DNA of 25,022 bases, from contig CAZJLJ010000044.1 in NCBI GenBank assembly GCA_964546935.1, forward strand, positions 1-25,022, in the 5' to 3' direction. Below are positions 1-7,483 of this stretch, in pieces; position 1 is the stretch's first letter, and every line of letters starts with the position of its first letter. A program made the position numbers and the translations under genes. The notes below the pieces were generated by a model. It was given only the letters and a program-made list of their open reading frames with translations. It did not search any database and had not been told where the DNA came from. This stretch comes from JALYTY01 sp964546935. Its GTDB lineage: Bacteria > Vulcanimicrobiota > Vulcanimicrobiia > Vulcanimicrobiales > Vulcanimicrobiaceae.

Positions 1-15
1 AAGGACGGGCGGATA

Positions 16-324
16 TCAGCTATCGTGCGACTCCGGTGACATGATTTTATAAAGCCACCAGTGCGATTGATTGCGAGAAGCGCTGCGGTCGTAATAGACG
101 ACGGCGCGGCGGCCGTCGTAGGTTTCAAATTCGTACCAGTGGCGCTTTAAGTAGGTGTCGCCGCGGTCGTTCTTTGTGGAGCGCCAAGTGCGAAGTACGG
201 TTTTGACAGGCAGATCTTCGCCTTCGAAATGGAAAGCTGCCGGCAAGGACGGTTCGCCGTTTACGGGCGCGGGAGCGAATTCGCCCGCTGGTTGGATCGG
301 CTTGCTCACGAAGCGCTCGCCCAT
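16..324 (-). CDS. DUF6504 family protein
   Basis: A 102-residue soluble protein with an ATG start and a TGA stop inside the window. It begins MGERFVSKPI and ends in a block rich in Trp, Tyr and Arg (HWYEFETYDGRRAVVYYDR, then WWLYKI). I recognise this pattern as the DUF6504 family: short cytoplasmic proteins that start MGERF/MxERFxS and carry a C-terminal YYDR...W-L-Y motif. The function of the family is not established. From memory, actinobacterial members often sit near Y-family DNA polymerases; the next gene downstream lies outside this window, so that cannot be tested here. It is the third gene of a minus-strand run (VOC, NTF2-like, DUF6504), 49 bp after the NTF2-like gene. I see no signal peptide or membrane segment. 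Confidence 0.75.
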   Translation of the reverse strand: MGERFVSKPIQPAGEFAPAPVNGEPSLPAAFHFEGEDLPVKTVLRTWRSTKNDRGDTYLKRHWYEFETYDGRRAVVYYDRSASRNQSHWWLYKIMSPESHDS

Positions 325-373
325 GAAATTAGCCTTCAGCCGCGCAACTTCGGAACCTTCACCGAGACCTCTA

Positions 374-736
374 CTATGAGAGTGCCTGCGGCAGAAAGAC
401 GCCGTCGCGGTAAGAAGCGCCGAAGTAGACGGTGACGGATGAGATTTGGTTGCCGGTAAAAGTGAAGAATTCGGTGTTTGAAAATTGTTTGCCGTCGCGA
501 GTTGTTGCGAAGTAGCGGACGAAAGCTTCGTCGGCGGTGACGCAGATTTTGTCGATGTCTTGGCGTTGAATGTAGTCGCTGGTTGGCCAGCAGCGTTCGA
601 AGTAAGTGGCTCGATCGATAGTGCCGTCGTAAGGGCTGGTGAACGTGAAGTTTTCGGCGAGGAGTTTCTCGGCGATGTCGCGGTTTTTTGAATGGTAGGC
701 TTCGAAAAGCGCGCGGATGGTGTCTGCTTTATTCAT
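374..736 (-). CDS. NTF2-like / SnoaL-like family protein
   Basis: A 120-residue protein with the NTF2-like alpha+beta cone signature: an N-terminal helix (IRALFEAYHSKNRDIAEKLLAENF), the segment FTSPYDGTIDRATYFERCW, and a C-terminal strand pair (FSNTEFFTFTGNQISSVTVYFG). Members bind small hydrophobic ligands or act as isomerases or limonene-epoxide-type hydrolases, and the specific activity cannot be read from the sequence. The ATG overlaps the end of the upstream VOC gene by 8 bp, so the two are probably translationally coupled. Pairs of VOC and NTF2-like genes are common in stress or xenobiotic clusters, but no substrate can be named. I see no export signal. Confidence 0.8.
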   Translation of the reverse strand: MNKADTIRALFEAYHSKNRDIAEKLLAENFTFTSPYDGTIDRATYFERCWPTSDYIQRQDIDKICVTADEAFVRYFATTRDGKQFSNTEFFTFTGNQISSVTVYFGASYRDGVFLPQALS

Positions 737-1166
737 CGTTGTCCGAGGTACGAGTTTCGGGGTCGGCGGTGAGGCCTTGGTGGCGAATTAGGAAACAGAC
801 TTCTAAGTGGTTGCCGTCGGGGTCGTCGAAGAAAGTCGCGTAGTAGCCGTCGTAATTGGCCGGTCCGTCGATTTCTGAAGCGCCGATTGCATGTAAAAGC
901 GTTGTTACGCGATCGACTTGTTCGGGATTTGTTGCATGGAACGCGATGCGGGCTTCGTTCGGGCTGAAATTTGGTTCGATGACGAAGCCGAAGAATTCGT
1001 CATTGGCTCTCCAGCGAGCGCGGCGCCACGTGGGTTCGGTTTCATCGAACGGTGGCTCGAGGACGCGATAGAAGCCGAACTCGGCGAGCAGAGCGTCGTA
1101 GAATTTGAGCGCGCCCGCGCCGTCGCGGACGCGGAGGTCGATGTGGCTGATGAGACGTTGCTGCAT
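729..1166 (-). CDS. VOC (glyoxalase/dioxygenase fold) family protein
   Basis: A 145-residue protein with the vicinal-oxygen-chelate fold. It has a first beta-alpha-beta module from ISHIDLRVRD with a candidate metal His at residue 8. The second module contains IAFHATNPEQVDRV, a YATFFDDPDGNHLEVCF segment and its candidate metal Glu. The DPDGNxxE ending is typical of the superfamily (glyoxalase I, fosfomycin-resistance and dioxygenase-like proteins). The frame stays open upstream to a TTG at 1295, but the extra 43 residues are Ala/Ser/Arg-rich and do not resemble the fold, so I chose the ATG at 1166. Its stop lies 8 bp inside the downstream NTF2-like gene. The substrate is unknown, and only the fold is assigned with confidence. 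Confidence 0.82.
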   Translation of the reverse strand: MQQRLISHIDLRVRDGAGALKFYDALLAEFGFYRVLEPPFDETEPTWRRARWRANDEFFGFVIEPNFSPNEARIAFHATNPEQVDRVTTLLHAIGASEIDGPANYDGYYATFFDDPDGNHLEVCFLIRHQGLTADPETRTSDNDE

Positions 1167-1337
1167 GGAACTACTTCGAGCGTTTTCTTGCGCGGCGCGC
1201 GCGGCGGCGTGCAGCGGTTGCGAGACGGCGTTCGCGCGCAGCGAGGCGGCGACGTTTGTGCCAATCGGGGGAGACGTCGAGCGGTTCTTCTTCAACCGCG
1301 TGCGGGTCGATTGCTGTGAGGTCTATCATCTCCCGAG

Positions 1338-2114
1338 CTATACCGCTAATTCTGTACCGTCATCTGCAGCCGCAGTAGGGCCGTGATAAACGCTGCGAGC
1401 GGCATCGGCCAGCTCGCCTGGGGCGTACTCCGTGCCGTAATGTGTTAGGACCAGGCGATGAGCTCCGGCATTTTGCGCCATTTGGCCCGCTTCGACGGCG
1501 GAAAGATGTCCGCGTGACGGACCCGTTTCGGATGCGAGACCGAGAGAAGCTTCGCACAGAAAAAGGCTGCAGCCGCGCGCGAGTTTCTCGACGGCCTCGC
1601 ACGGAGCGGTATCGCTCGAGTAAACGACGGTCGCTCCATCGCGTTCGGCGCGAACGGCATAAGCGTCGATGTAGTGGATCGTCTTGGCGAATGTCAGCGT
1701 GATGTTGCCGACGTGGAGTTCGCCCTTCGGATCGTACTCGCGGACGTCGTAGACTTCGTCTAGAAAGTCAGCGGAGTCGTCGCGTGCAAAAGTAGCGGTT
1801 AATGCACGAAGTTGCGCGTCGCCGCCGGGTGGCAGCCACAACGGCATGCGGTCGTCACGGAGCAGCGGGCCGTACTTCAAACCATAACGTAACGGAATTA
1901 AATCGAGAAAGTGATCCGCGTGCATGTGCGTGATGACGATCGCATCGAGGTCCGGGTAGTCAATGGCCTCGCGCAGATTCGAAAGAGCTCCGGATCCAAA
2001 GTCGATCACGATTTTCGCCTCGCGCGTGCGAACCATCTGACAACTGCATGCGCGTCCGGGGCGGGGAACCGATGAACTCGATCCCACCACGCGAACGCGC
2101 ATGGAAGCAGCCAT
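1338..2114 (-). CDS. MBL-fold hydrolase, RNase Z/ElaC-like
   Basis: A 258-residue metallo-beta-lactamase-fold enzyme. The signature T-H-M-H-A-D-H lies at residues 62-68. It is followed by a TIHYIDAYAVR segment (third His), a YSSDTAPCE segment (bridging Asp) and a terminal LTHYGTEYAP with the last metal His. The N-terminal VRVVGSSSSVPRPGRACSC and the overall order resemble the RNase Z/ElaC branch, which cleaves tRNA 3' trailers or phosphodiesters. However, it lacks an obvious RNase Z exosite arm, so a general phosphodiesterase role is equally possible. The ATG overlaps the stop of bcp in a TAATG arrangement, which implies translational coupling as the third gene after the potassium channel and Bcp. 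An internal ATG at 2102 is an alternative start. Confidence 0.85.
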   Translation of the reverse strand: MAASMRVRVVGSSSSVPRPGRACSCQMVRTREAKIVIDFGSGALSNLREAIDYPDLDAIVITHMHADHFLDLIPLRYGLKYGPLLRDDRMPLWLPPGGDAQLRALTATFARDDSADFLDEVYDVREYDPKGELHVGNITLTFAKTIHYIDAYAVRAERDGATVVYSSDTAPCEAVEKLARGCSLFLCEASLGLASETGPSRGHLSAVEAGQMAQNAGAHRLVLTHYGTEYAPGELADAARSVYHGPTAAADDGTELAV

Positions 2115-2569
2115 TACTGTAGCGATGCGAGCACCTCATCAGCGTGGCCGTCAACTTTCACCTTGGGCCACACGCGAACGATTTTTCCGGCGGGATCGAT
2201 CAAAAACGTCGAGCGTTGGACGCCCATCGATTTCTTTCCGTACATATTCTTTTCAACGATCACGCCGAAGGCGTCGGAAAGTTTCGAATCGGTATCTGAA
2301 ATCAGCGTGAACGGAATATCGTATTTCGCTTTAAATTTCTGATGTGACGCGACGGAATCCCGGCTAACGCCGACAACGCGCGCCTTCTTGCGTTTAAACT
2401 TCGCTTGCAAATCGCGAAATTGCGACGCCTCGTTCGTACATCCGGGCGTATCGTCTTTTGGATAAAAATATAGGATAAGCGATTCGCCGAGCAGATCGCT
2501 CGTCGAAATCGCATTTCCTTCGTCATCCGTAACCTTGAGCTTCGGAAGCTTGTCGCCTTCGGTAAGCAC
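2114..2569 (-). CDS. bcp: Thioredoxin-dependent peroxiredoxin, Bcp/PrxQ type (one-cysteine)
   Basis: A 151-residue peroxiredoxin. The peroxidatic site is YPKDDTPGCT, with Cys44. It is followed by FRDLQAKF and the usual VVGVSRDSVASHQKF and STFLIDPAGKI segments, so it should reduce hydroperoxides in the cytoplasm. The resolving Cys that many Bcp proteins have five residues after the first is Ser here, and there is no other cysteine, so it must work as a 1-Cys enzyme recycled by an external thiol. I chose the GTG at 2569 because it is preceded by a GAGAGGA Shine-Dalgarno sequence and the protein then starts LTEGDKLPKL as in the family. The longer open frame upstream lies inside the channel gene. 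It starts one base after the channel stop and ends in TAATG with the MBL gene. Confidence 0.9.
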   Translation of the reverse strand: MLTEGDKLPKLKVTDDEGNAISTSDLLGESLILYFYPKDDTPGCTNEASQFRDLQAKFKRKKARVVGVSRDSVASHQKFKAKYDIPFTLISDTDSKLSDAFGVIVEKNMYGKKSMGVQRSTFLIDPAGKIVRVWPKVKVDGHADEVLASLQ

Positions 2570-2570
2570 G

Positions 2571-4505
2571 CTATCCTCTCTCTTCAGCAAATTGATCCAG
2601 CGGAACCATGAACAAAAGCCGGTCGCCGGGGCGTACATCATCGGCGAACTTGTGTACAGGCAGTGCAACTCCTCTGCCTCCCGGCTCGCGTTCGCGCCAA
2701 ACAAAGAGCGGAATCCATTGAACTTTGTAACCCGGGCGTTCGGGCGGCGCGGGCGGCGGAGCATTCTCCGCTGCTTGAAAGCGCTCTGCCAGTTGAAACG
2801 TGCGGCTATACCCTGAACCGGAGAAGATGTCAAAACGGCCTCGCGTACTTTCGAAGCGTGCGAGCCCCGCGATGGTCGGTACGGTTAACTCGGTCGTTGA
2901 GAACGATGCGATACCGAAGTGGCGTTTGATGGATGACCCAAACGCCAGATCGTCGATGCGCAAAACCACATGAATGTCGCTTTGCCGTCGCCGCCGGATA
3001 CGTGTTTTTGCGCCGAGCGCCGCTTCCAAATTCGCGGTGTCGCTGTTCGTAACGCCGATTAGGGCTTTCGCGCGCTCCGGATTGCAATAGGCGATAGTTT
3101 CATCATTCGTAGCATCGCCGGTCAGCAGATCGACTTTCCGGTCGCGCGCAAGTTCGATCAAGATCGCGTCGGGGTTCCGTTCGATAACTACGACGTCTTC
3201 ACCAAGCTCACGCAAGTAATCGATGACCAGCGACCCCACGTTACCGGCACCACAAACGATAACGTGGCCGGCCCGGTGAACGCGGCGCAGACCTATTAGG
3301 CGCCGTGTGGTCGCCGCATTTAACGCGGCCGTAATCGTTGCGGTCAACACCGCAAAGACCACGACTCCGACCAACATAACGAACAATGCCACAAATATAC
3401 CCGCCGCTTCCCGCGCTGATAAAGGATGCGTTGTGCAACCTTTGCATGGCGAGATATCTCCGTATCCGACGGTCGTCATGGTTGAGAGTACGTAATACAT
3501 CGAAGTCAGCACGTTCAAGTGCAAGTTCCAGGCGAAGAACGCTACGAAAAGTGCAAACACCACGATTGCGGCGAAAAAAACCGTTCTTAGAATCGGCTCG
3601 GTTCTGCGCGCAGAAACGCGCAAGTCTCGAAGCGAAAACACCAGGCGGTCGCGCCAGTCGTATTTCTCGCTTAAGTGCCTACGCTCGGGCGACGTTTCTT
3701 TCAAATGAATCATCGGTCCGAAGACGACCAACTGCGCATCGGGGTGCAACGGAGTTTCGAGCAACTCTTTATCGTCGCAATCCTCCTCTCCGCAGCAAAG
3801 GTGGGGTGCGACGCCGTCTACGGCAACGATACGGCCATGCAGCTTCTCCTCGGCTTCTTCAATTTTTAGGCCCTCAACGCCGAATTGCGCCGCGGTTCGC
3901 TCGCAAAAGCCGAAGAGTCCGGCCGAGTTGATACCGCGCTCGCTTACGTCACGCGCAACGTCGACCCGGTGAACGGCTTTAGTTACCATCGTTTCCAGCG
4001 TGGGAAACGGGAGCGCGTAGAAACATGATGGATCGACGGCGGCAGCTGCATACGTTGCTGCGGCGTGCGCAGCAGGCGAGATTGCAGTGCAATTGTACTG
4101 CAGACCTTCTTGAATCTTGTGCCCCAAGACCGGATTGAATTGCCGGATGGTAACACGGACATGCTCGTTGATGTCCCGCGCCATAAGCGAGACGCGCAGA
4201 TTTAGACGATCGTCTTGCGAGACGGCAACGATGCAATATTGCGTATCAAGCGATTCCGCCGGCGGCCGTAACCCGGCTGCTCGCAAGGCGCCCATATCGG
4301 CCGGGTCTTCGTTGTAAAATAAAAACGTATGCGGAAACTCTTGCGTCAACGATTCGACGACGTTCGTAAGCTGGCGTTGCGCCCGCTCATCCTCATGCTT
4401 CCAAACCAGGGCAACGCGCTGCCCAGCCGTCTTCAAAATCTCGCGGCAGATTTCGTAGGCAAGGTAGTCTCCGCCGACGACGATAATGAGCGTCTCGGTC
4501 GCCAT
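2571..4505 (-). CDS. Potassium channel with two RCK/TrkA-N domains flanking the pore
   Basis: A 644-residue membrane protein. Residues 1-270 hold an N-terminal Rossmann-like TrkA-N/RCK region (TLIIVVGGDYLAYEICREIL). A two-helix ion-channel module follows: TM1 about 306-327, a pore helix and selectivity filter TTVGYGD ending at 350, and TM2 about 366-391. A second RCK domain starts HVIVCGAGNVGSLV (419-424) and ends near 640 with a TrkA-C-like tail. The filter predicts K+ selectivity, and RCK domains usually gate in response to Ca2+, nucleotides or NAD(H). Two oddities stand out: Cys354 and Cys357 (PCKGCT) lie just past the filter on the outer side, and an acidic Cys patch (CCGEEDCDD, 237-245) lies in the first RCK region. 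It is the first gene of the channel-bcp-MBL unit. Its ATG is 2 bp from the ATG of the divergent gene. Confidence 0.9.
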   Translation of the reverse strand: MATETLIIVVGGDYLAYEICREILKTAGQRVALVWKHEDERAQRQLTNVVESLTQEFPHTFLFYNEDPADMGALRAAGLRPPAESLDTQYCIVAVSQDDRLNLRVSLMARDINEHVRVTIRQFNPVLGHKIQEGLQYNCTAISPAAHAAATYAAAAVDPSCFYALPFPTLETMVTKAVHRVDVARDVSERGINSAGLFGFCERTAAQFGVEGLKIEEAEEKLHGRIVAVDGVAPHLCCGEEDCDDKELLETPLHPDAQLVVFGPMIHLKETSPERRHLSEKYDWRDRLVFSLRDLRVSARRTEPILRTVFFAAIVVFALFVAFFAWNLHLNVLTSMYYVLSTMTTVGYGDISPCKGCTTHPLSAREAAGIFVALFVMLVGVVVFAVLTATITAALNAATTRRLIGLRRVHRAGHVIVCGAGNVGSLVIDYLRELGEDVVVIERNPDAILIELARDRKVDLLTGDATNDETIAYCNPERAKALIGVTNSDTANLEAALGAKTRIRRRRQSDIHVVLRIDDLAFGSSIKRHFGIASFSTTELTVPTIAGLARFESTRGRFDIFSGSGYSRTFQLAERFQAAENAPPPAPPERPGYKVQWIPLFVWREREPGGRGVALPVHKFADDVRPGDRLLFMVPLDQFAEERG

Positions 4506-4507
4506 AG

Positions 4508-5071
4508 ATGTCGCCAGATTCGCCGAAGAACGAACCGCTCCGCCCGCCGCACCCGTTGGCTGTTGAACTGATCGAACGCCTACGGGGACGCCCCGGCGCG
4601 CCCATTCTCGAAATCGGTCGCGGAAGTGGACGTAACCGTCGCGCGCTCGAAGCCGCCGGACACGACGTCAGCGACCTCAGCGAAAGGCAAACGGCGCCGT
4701 GCGCGGCTGCCATTTCGACGCATGCATTGTTACACGGAACGCCCGTATCGATCGCCGAGCGCCTCTCGCAGATTTCCGGGCGAATTGAACGCGATGCGCC
4801 GCTATTTGCGACCTTTGGCTCGAAACGCGACGCTCGCTATGGCGAAGGAAAGCAGCTTGGTCGCGACACGTACGCATCGGAGAACGGCGATGAGGCCGGT
4901 GTGCCGCATACTTACTTCGACGAATCGCAGCTACGCGTGTTGCTTGCCGGCGACTGGATTATCGAATCTTTGGAAGAGCACGACGTGGATGAAGTCGCCG
5001 GTTCATGGGCGCACCAAGAACGGCCGTTGAAAAACAGCGTCCATTGGTTCGCCCGTCTTCGAAAACGTTAA
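4508..5071 (+). CDS. Class I SAM methyltransferase-like protein
   Basis: A 187-residue protein. Residues about 32-54 form motif I of class I methyltransferases (ILEIGRGSGRNRRALEAAGHDV). A conserved C-terminal part follows, with STHALLHGTP, LFATFGSKRDARYG, VPHTYFDESQL and HWFARLRKR. The fold is clear but the substrate is not; small-molecule or TehB-like roles are possible. The stretch between motif I and the STHALLHG strand is unusually short, so the acidic residue that normally holds the SAM ribose is hard to place. It is oriented away from the potassium channel, with start codons only 2 bp apart, and it ends in a 4-bp convergent overlap with the rhodanese gene. It therefore seems to be a single-gene unit. 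Confidence 0.7.
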   Translation: MSPDSPKNEPLRPPHPLAVELIERLRGRPGAPILEIGRGSGRNRRALEAAGHDVSDLSERQTAPCAAAISTHALLHGTPVSIAERLSQISGRIERDAPLFATFGSKRDARYGEGKQLGRDTYASENGDEAGVPHTYFDESQLRVLLAGDWIIESLEEHDVDEVAGSWAHQERPLKNSVHWFARLRKR

Positions 5072-5388
5072 TAGCGCGGGATCGAGGAATCGATCGTGCG
5101 CGCGTAGGCGTCGATTCCACCGTCGACGTTTACGACGTCGGAGAAACCCTGCGCGGCTAAGAAATGCGCCACCCGTTCGCTGCGCCCGCCGTGATGACAG
5201 AGCACCGCGATCGGCTCTTCGCGCGGCAACTCGCCGAAGCGCTGCGGAATTTCGCGCATCGGAATATGGTGCGAATCTGGAATCGCCGCCGTCGCTACTT
5301 CGTGAGGCTCGCGCACGTCTAACAACACGAAGGCTCTGCCTTCACTGCGCCAGCGCGCGAGTTCTTCAACATCGATTTCTTTGATCAC
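5068..5388 (-). CDS. Single-domain rhodanese (sulfurtransferase)
   Basis: A 106-residue single rhodanese domain. It has VLLDVREPHEV near residue 21, IPMREIP, the active-site loop CHHGGRS with catalytic Cys64, and the closing VNVDGGIDAY. Such proteins carry a persulfide and donate or transfer sulfur. The GTG start overlaps the thiG stop by one base (TAGTG), so it is translated as the fourth gene of the thiO-thiS-thiG unit. That position suggests it feeds sulfur toward the ThiS thiocarboxylate, since no ThiF or ThiI is visible here. This role is inference from context; single-domain rhodaneses also serve other sulfur-transfer paths. Confidence 0.88.
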   Translation of the reverse strand: MIKEIDVEELARWRSEGRAFVLLDVREPHEVATAAIPDSHHIPMREIPQRFGELPREEPIAVLCHHGGRSERVAHFLAAQGFSDVVNVDGGIDAYARTIDSSIPRY

Positions 5389-6173
5389 TATGGGGCTTTC
5401 GTTGAAATGAGGTCTCGCATCGGGCTCGATGCATTGGCGTACAATCGCTTCTCCATGCGACCGGCAAGGTACGCTTGACGTCCGGCAATCACGGCATTTT
5501 TCATCGCTTCAGCCATAAGAACGGGATTGCCGGACGCTGCAATTCCCGTGTTCATCAATAATGCATCGACGCCGAGCTCCATTGCGATCGCGGCATCCGA
5601 CGCGGTTCCAACACCCGCGTCGACGATTACCGGGACACCGGCGCGCTCTTTGATGATGCGAATGGTATACGGATTGCACACGCCAAGACCGCTGCCGATC
5701 GGCGCGGCGAGCGGCATAACGGCGGCGCATCCGAGCTCTTCCAATTGTTTGCATGCAACGGGGTCATCGCCGATGTACGGTAACACCGTGAACCCGTCGT
5801 TTAATAAGATCTCAGCTGCCTTCAACGTCTCTCGCGTATCCGGGTGCAGCGTCTGCGCATCACCGATTACTTCAAGCTTGATCAGGTCGGTGTCAAGCAA
5901 CTCGCGGGCAAGCTGAGCGGTGAGGACGGCATCTTTTGCAGTGTAGCAACCCGCGGTGTTCGGAAGAATTTGCATCTGCTTGCGATCGATGAAATCAAGC
6001 ATTGTCTTTCCGCTTGCATCGTCGAGATTGATGCGTCGAATGGCAACGGTCACCATCCCGGATCCGCTCGCCGCGTGCGCGGCCTGCATCACTTCCAGGG
6101 ACGGATACTTCCCGGTGCCAACGATCAGCCGCGAAGTAAGTTCGTATTTTCCGATTTTTAAAACATCTTGCAT
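5388..6173 (-). CDS. thiG: Thiazole synthase ThiG
   Basis: A 261-residue TIM-barrel enzyme. It joins deoxyxylulose 5-phosphate, dehydroglycine and the sulfur of ThiS thiocarboxylate to make the thiazole phosphate of thiamine. The family pattern is clear throughout: KIGKYELTSRLIVGTGKY at the N-terminus, TVAIRRIN, LPNTAGCYTA, the Schiff-base lysine in LIKLEVIGD (Lys99), VLPYIGDDP, PLAAPIGSG and VIVDAGVGTASDAAIAMELG. Length and ATG start match the family. Only a few bases separate it from thiS upstream, and its TAG overlaps the GTG of the rhodanese gene. Dehydroglycine should come from the neighbouring glycine oxidase ThiO, so this is the aerobic route rather than the ThiH route. Confidence 0.97.
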   Translation of the reverse strand: MQDVLKIGKYELTSRLIVGTGKYPSLEVMQAAHAASGSGMVTVAIRRINLDDASGKTMLDFIDRKQMQILPNTAGCYTAKDAVLTAQLARELLDTDLIKLEVIGDAQTLHPDTRETLKAAEILLNDGFTVLPYIGDDPVACKQLEELGCAAVMPLAAPIGSGLGVCNPYTIRIIKERAGVPVIVDAGVGTASDAAIAMELGVDALLMNTGIAASGNPVLMAEAMKNAVIAGRQAYLAGRMEKRLYANASSPMRDLISTKAP

Positions 6174-6176
6174 AGA

Positions 6177-6377
6177 TTAGCCGCCTGCGACCGCCTTGAT
6201 GATTTCGATGTTGTCGCCATCTTCCAGCGCGTGTTCCTCGTAATCCGCGCGACGCACGACACGCTCGTTTCGCGCCACCGCAATTCCCGCTCGCGGCGCA
6301 CCGAGCAAATCGAGCAAGCCTGCGACGGTGATTCCGTCCGGTAACTCGCGCTTCTCTCCATTGACCGTTGCTTTCAC
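6177..6377 (-). CDS. thiS: Sulfur carrier protein ThiS
   Basis: A 66-residue ubiquitin-like protein ending in the diagnostic Gly-Gly (KAVAGG). That C-terminus is adenylated and turned into the thiocarboxylate that gives ThiG its sulfur. The N-terminus VKATVNGEKRELPDGITV and the central ARNERVVRR match ThiS. A longer open frame exists upstream, but the extra sequence is Arg-rich and lies inside thiO. I chose the GTG at 6377 because it forms a 4-bp GTGA overlap with the thiO stop and gives the normal ThiS length. No thiF is present in the window, so the adenylating enzyme must be encoded elsewhere. Confidence 0.95.
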   Translation of the reverse strand: MKATVNGEKRELPDGITVAGLLDLLGAPRAGIAVARNERVVRRADYEEHALEDGDNIEIIKAVAGG

Positions 6378-7477
6378 GCCATCGTCATTCGCGCCGTTGC
6401 ACCGGTTGAGCCTTCGACGATATCCGCAATGGCACGTGCCGTCACCGGCGTTAGCAAAATGCCGTTTCGATAGTGGCCGGTTGCAAGGAGCAGCCCTTCG
6501 AGGGCCGTGGGACCGATGTAGGGCAACCCGTGCGGCGTTCCAGGGCGCAACCCGGCCCACGTTTCCGTGAGCGCAAAATTCGCCAGTGCAGGCGCCGCTG
6601 AAAGCGCGGCATCGAGCAGCGTGCGAATGCCGTTCGCCGTCACGCGTTCGTCAAAACCCGCATGCTCAACGGTCGCACCAATCAACAACCGCCCATCTTC
6701 GCGCGGGACGAGATACGCACCCGGAACCCACGTCGTGCGTTTGACGAAGCCATTTGGAATCGCAAGCGCAAGCATTTGTCCCTTAACCGGCTCGACTTGC
6801 GGAACGCAATACTCGGGAATCCCTGGAAGCTGCGCAGCCCACGCACCGGCCGCATTTACAACGTACGATGCCGATGCAAAACCACGATTGCTGCGTATTC
6901 CTCGCACGCGGCGCTCGTCGCACTCAACCGAAACTTCGCGTGCATCGCGCACAAACGAAACACCACGCGATTCACAAGCGGCCACCAACGCGCGTCCAAG
7001 CCGGCGATTATCTACGTAGCCCTCATCGCGTACCAGCAGCGCTCCCACCACATGTTTACCGAGCGCCGGCTCCAACGCCAACGTTTCGCTACGATCCAAA
7101 AGCTCGAACGGGACAACGCGCTGCCGCAGTTCACGACTGTGCGCCCTCAGCCGATCCAGCTGCTCATCATCGAAGGCCGCATTGACGATCCCATCCAACC
7201 GCAGATGCGGATCTACACGACTCGCCTCGCGCACTCGATCCACAAACGCCGGATAAAGCGCCAGCGAAGACGCACACAAACTCAGCAGCGATTCGTCTTC
7301 AATACCCTCGGTATACGGAGCAAGCATCCCCGCACCAGCCCACGACGCCGCACGCCCCGGCTCTCCTCGCTCGTATACACGAACGACCGCCCCCCGCTCC
7401 GAAAGCTCAAATGCCGTCGCCAACCCTATCAGGCCCGCGCCGATAATCGCTACATCGCCCCCCAGACTCCGGCTCAC
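6374..7477 (-). CDS. thiO: Glycine oxidase ThiO
   Basis: A 367-residue FAD-dependent oxidase of the DAO family that converts glycine to the imine used by ThiG. The N-terminal dinucleotide-binding site reads VAIIGAGLIGLATAFELSERG. It is followed by the family's ASWAGAGMLAPYTEG, the central VNAAGAWAAQLPG and the C-terminal ETWAGLRPGTPHGLPYIG and GLLLATGHYRNGILLTP. An upstream extension to 7657 is open but is encoded by the palindromic repeat arms and has no family resemblance. The GTG at 7477 gives the correct length. A TACAAT -10-like box ends 6 bp before that GTG, consistent with a nearly leaderless transcript. It is the first gene of thiO-thiS-thiG-rhodanese. I saw no TPP riboswitch upstream. 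Confidence 0.94.
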   Translation of the reverse strand: MSRSLGGDVAIIGAGLIGLATAFELSERGAVVRVYERGEPGRAASWAGAGMLAPYTEGIEDESLLSLCASSLALYPAFVDRVREASRVDPHLRLDGIVNAAFDDEQLDRLRAHSRELRQRVVPFELLDRSETLALEPALGKHVVGALLVRDEGYVDNRRLGRALVAACESRGVSFVRDAREVSVECDERRVRGIRSNRGFASASYVVNAAGAWAAQLPGIPEYCVPQVEPVKGQMLALAIPNGFVKRTTWVPGAYLVPREDGRLLIGATVEHAGFDERVTANGIRTLLDAALSAAPALANFALTETWAGLRPGTPHGLPYIGPTALEGLLLATGHYRNGILLTPVTARAIADIVEGSTGATARMTMA

Positions 7478-7483
7478 CTGACC

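Noticed and set aside
2570..2833. Upstream extension of Bcp by 88 residues
   Set aside because: It lies wholly inside the channel gene in another frame and carries no family signal. The GTG at 2569 has a Shine-Dalgarno and gives the normal N-terminus.
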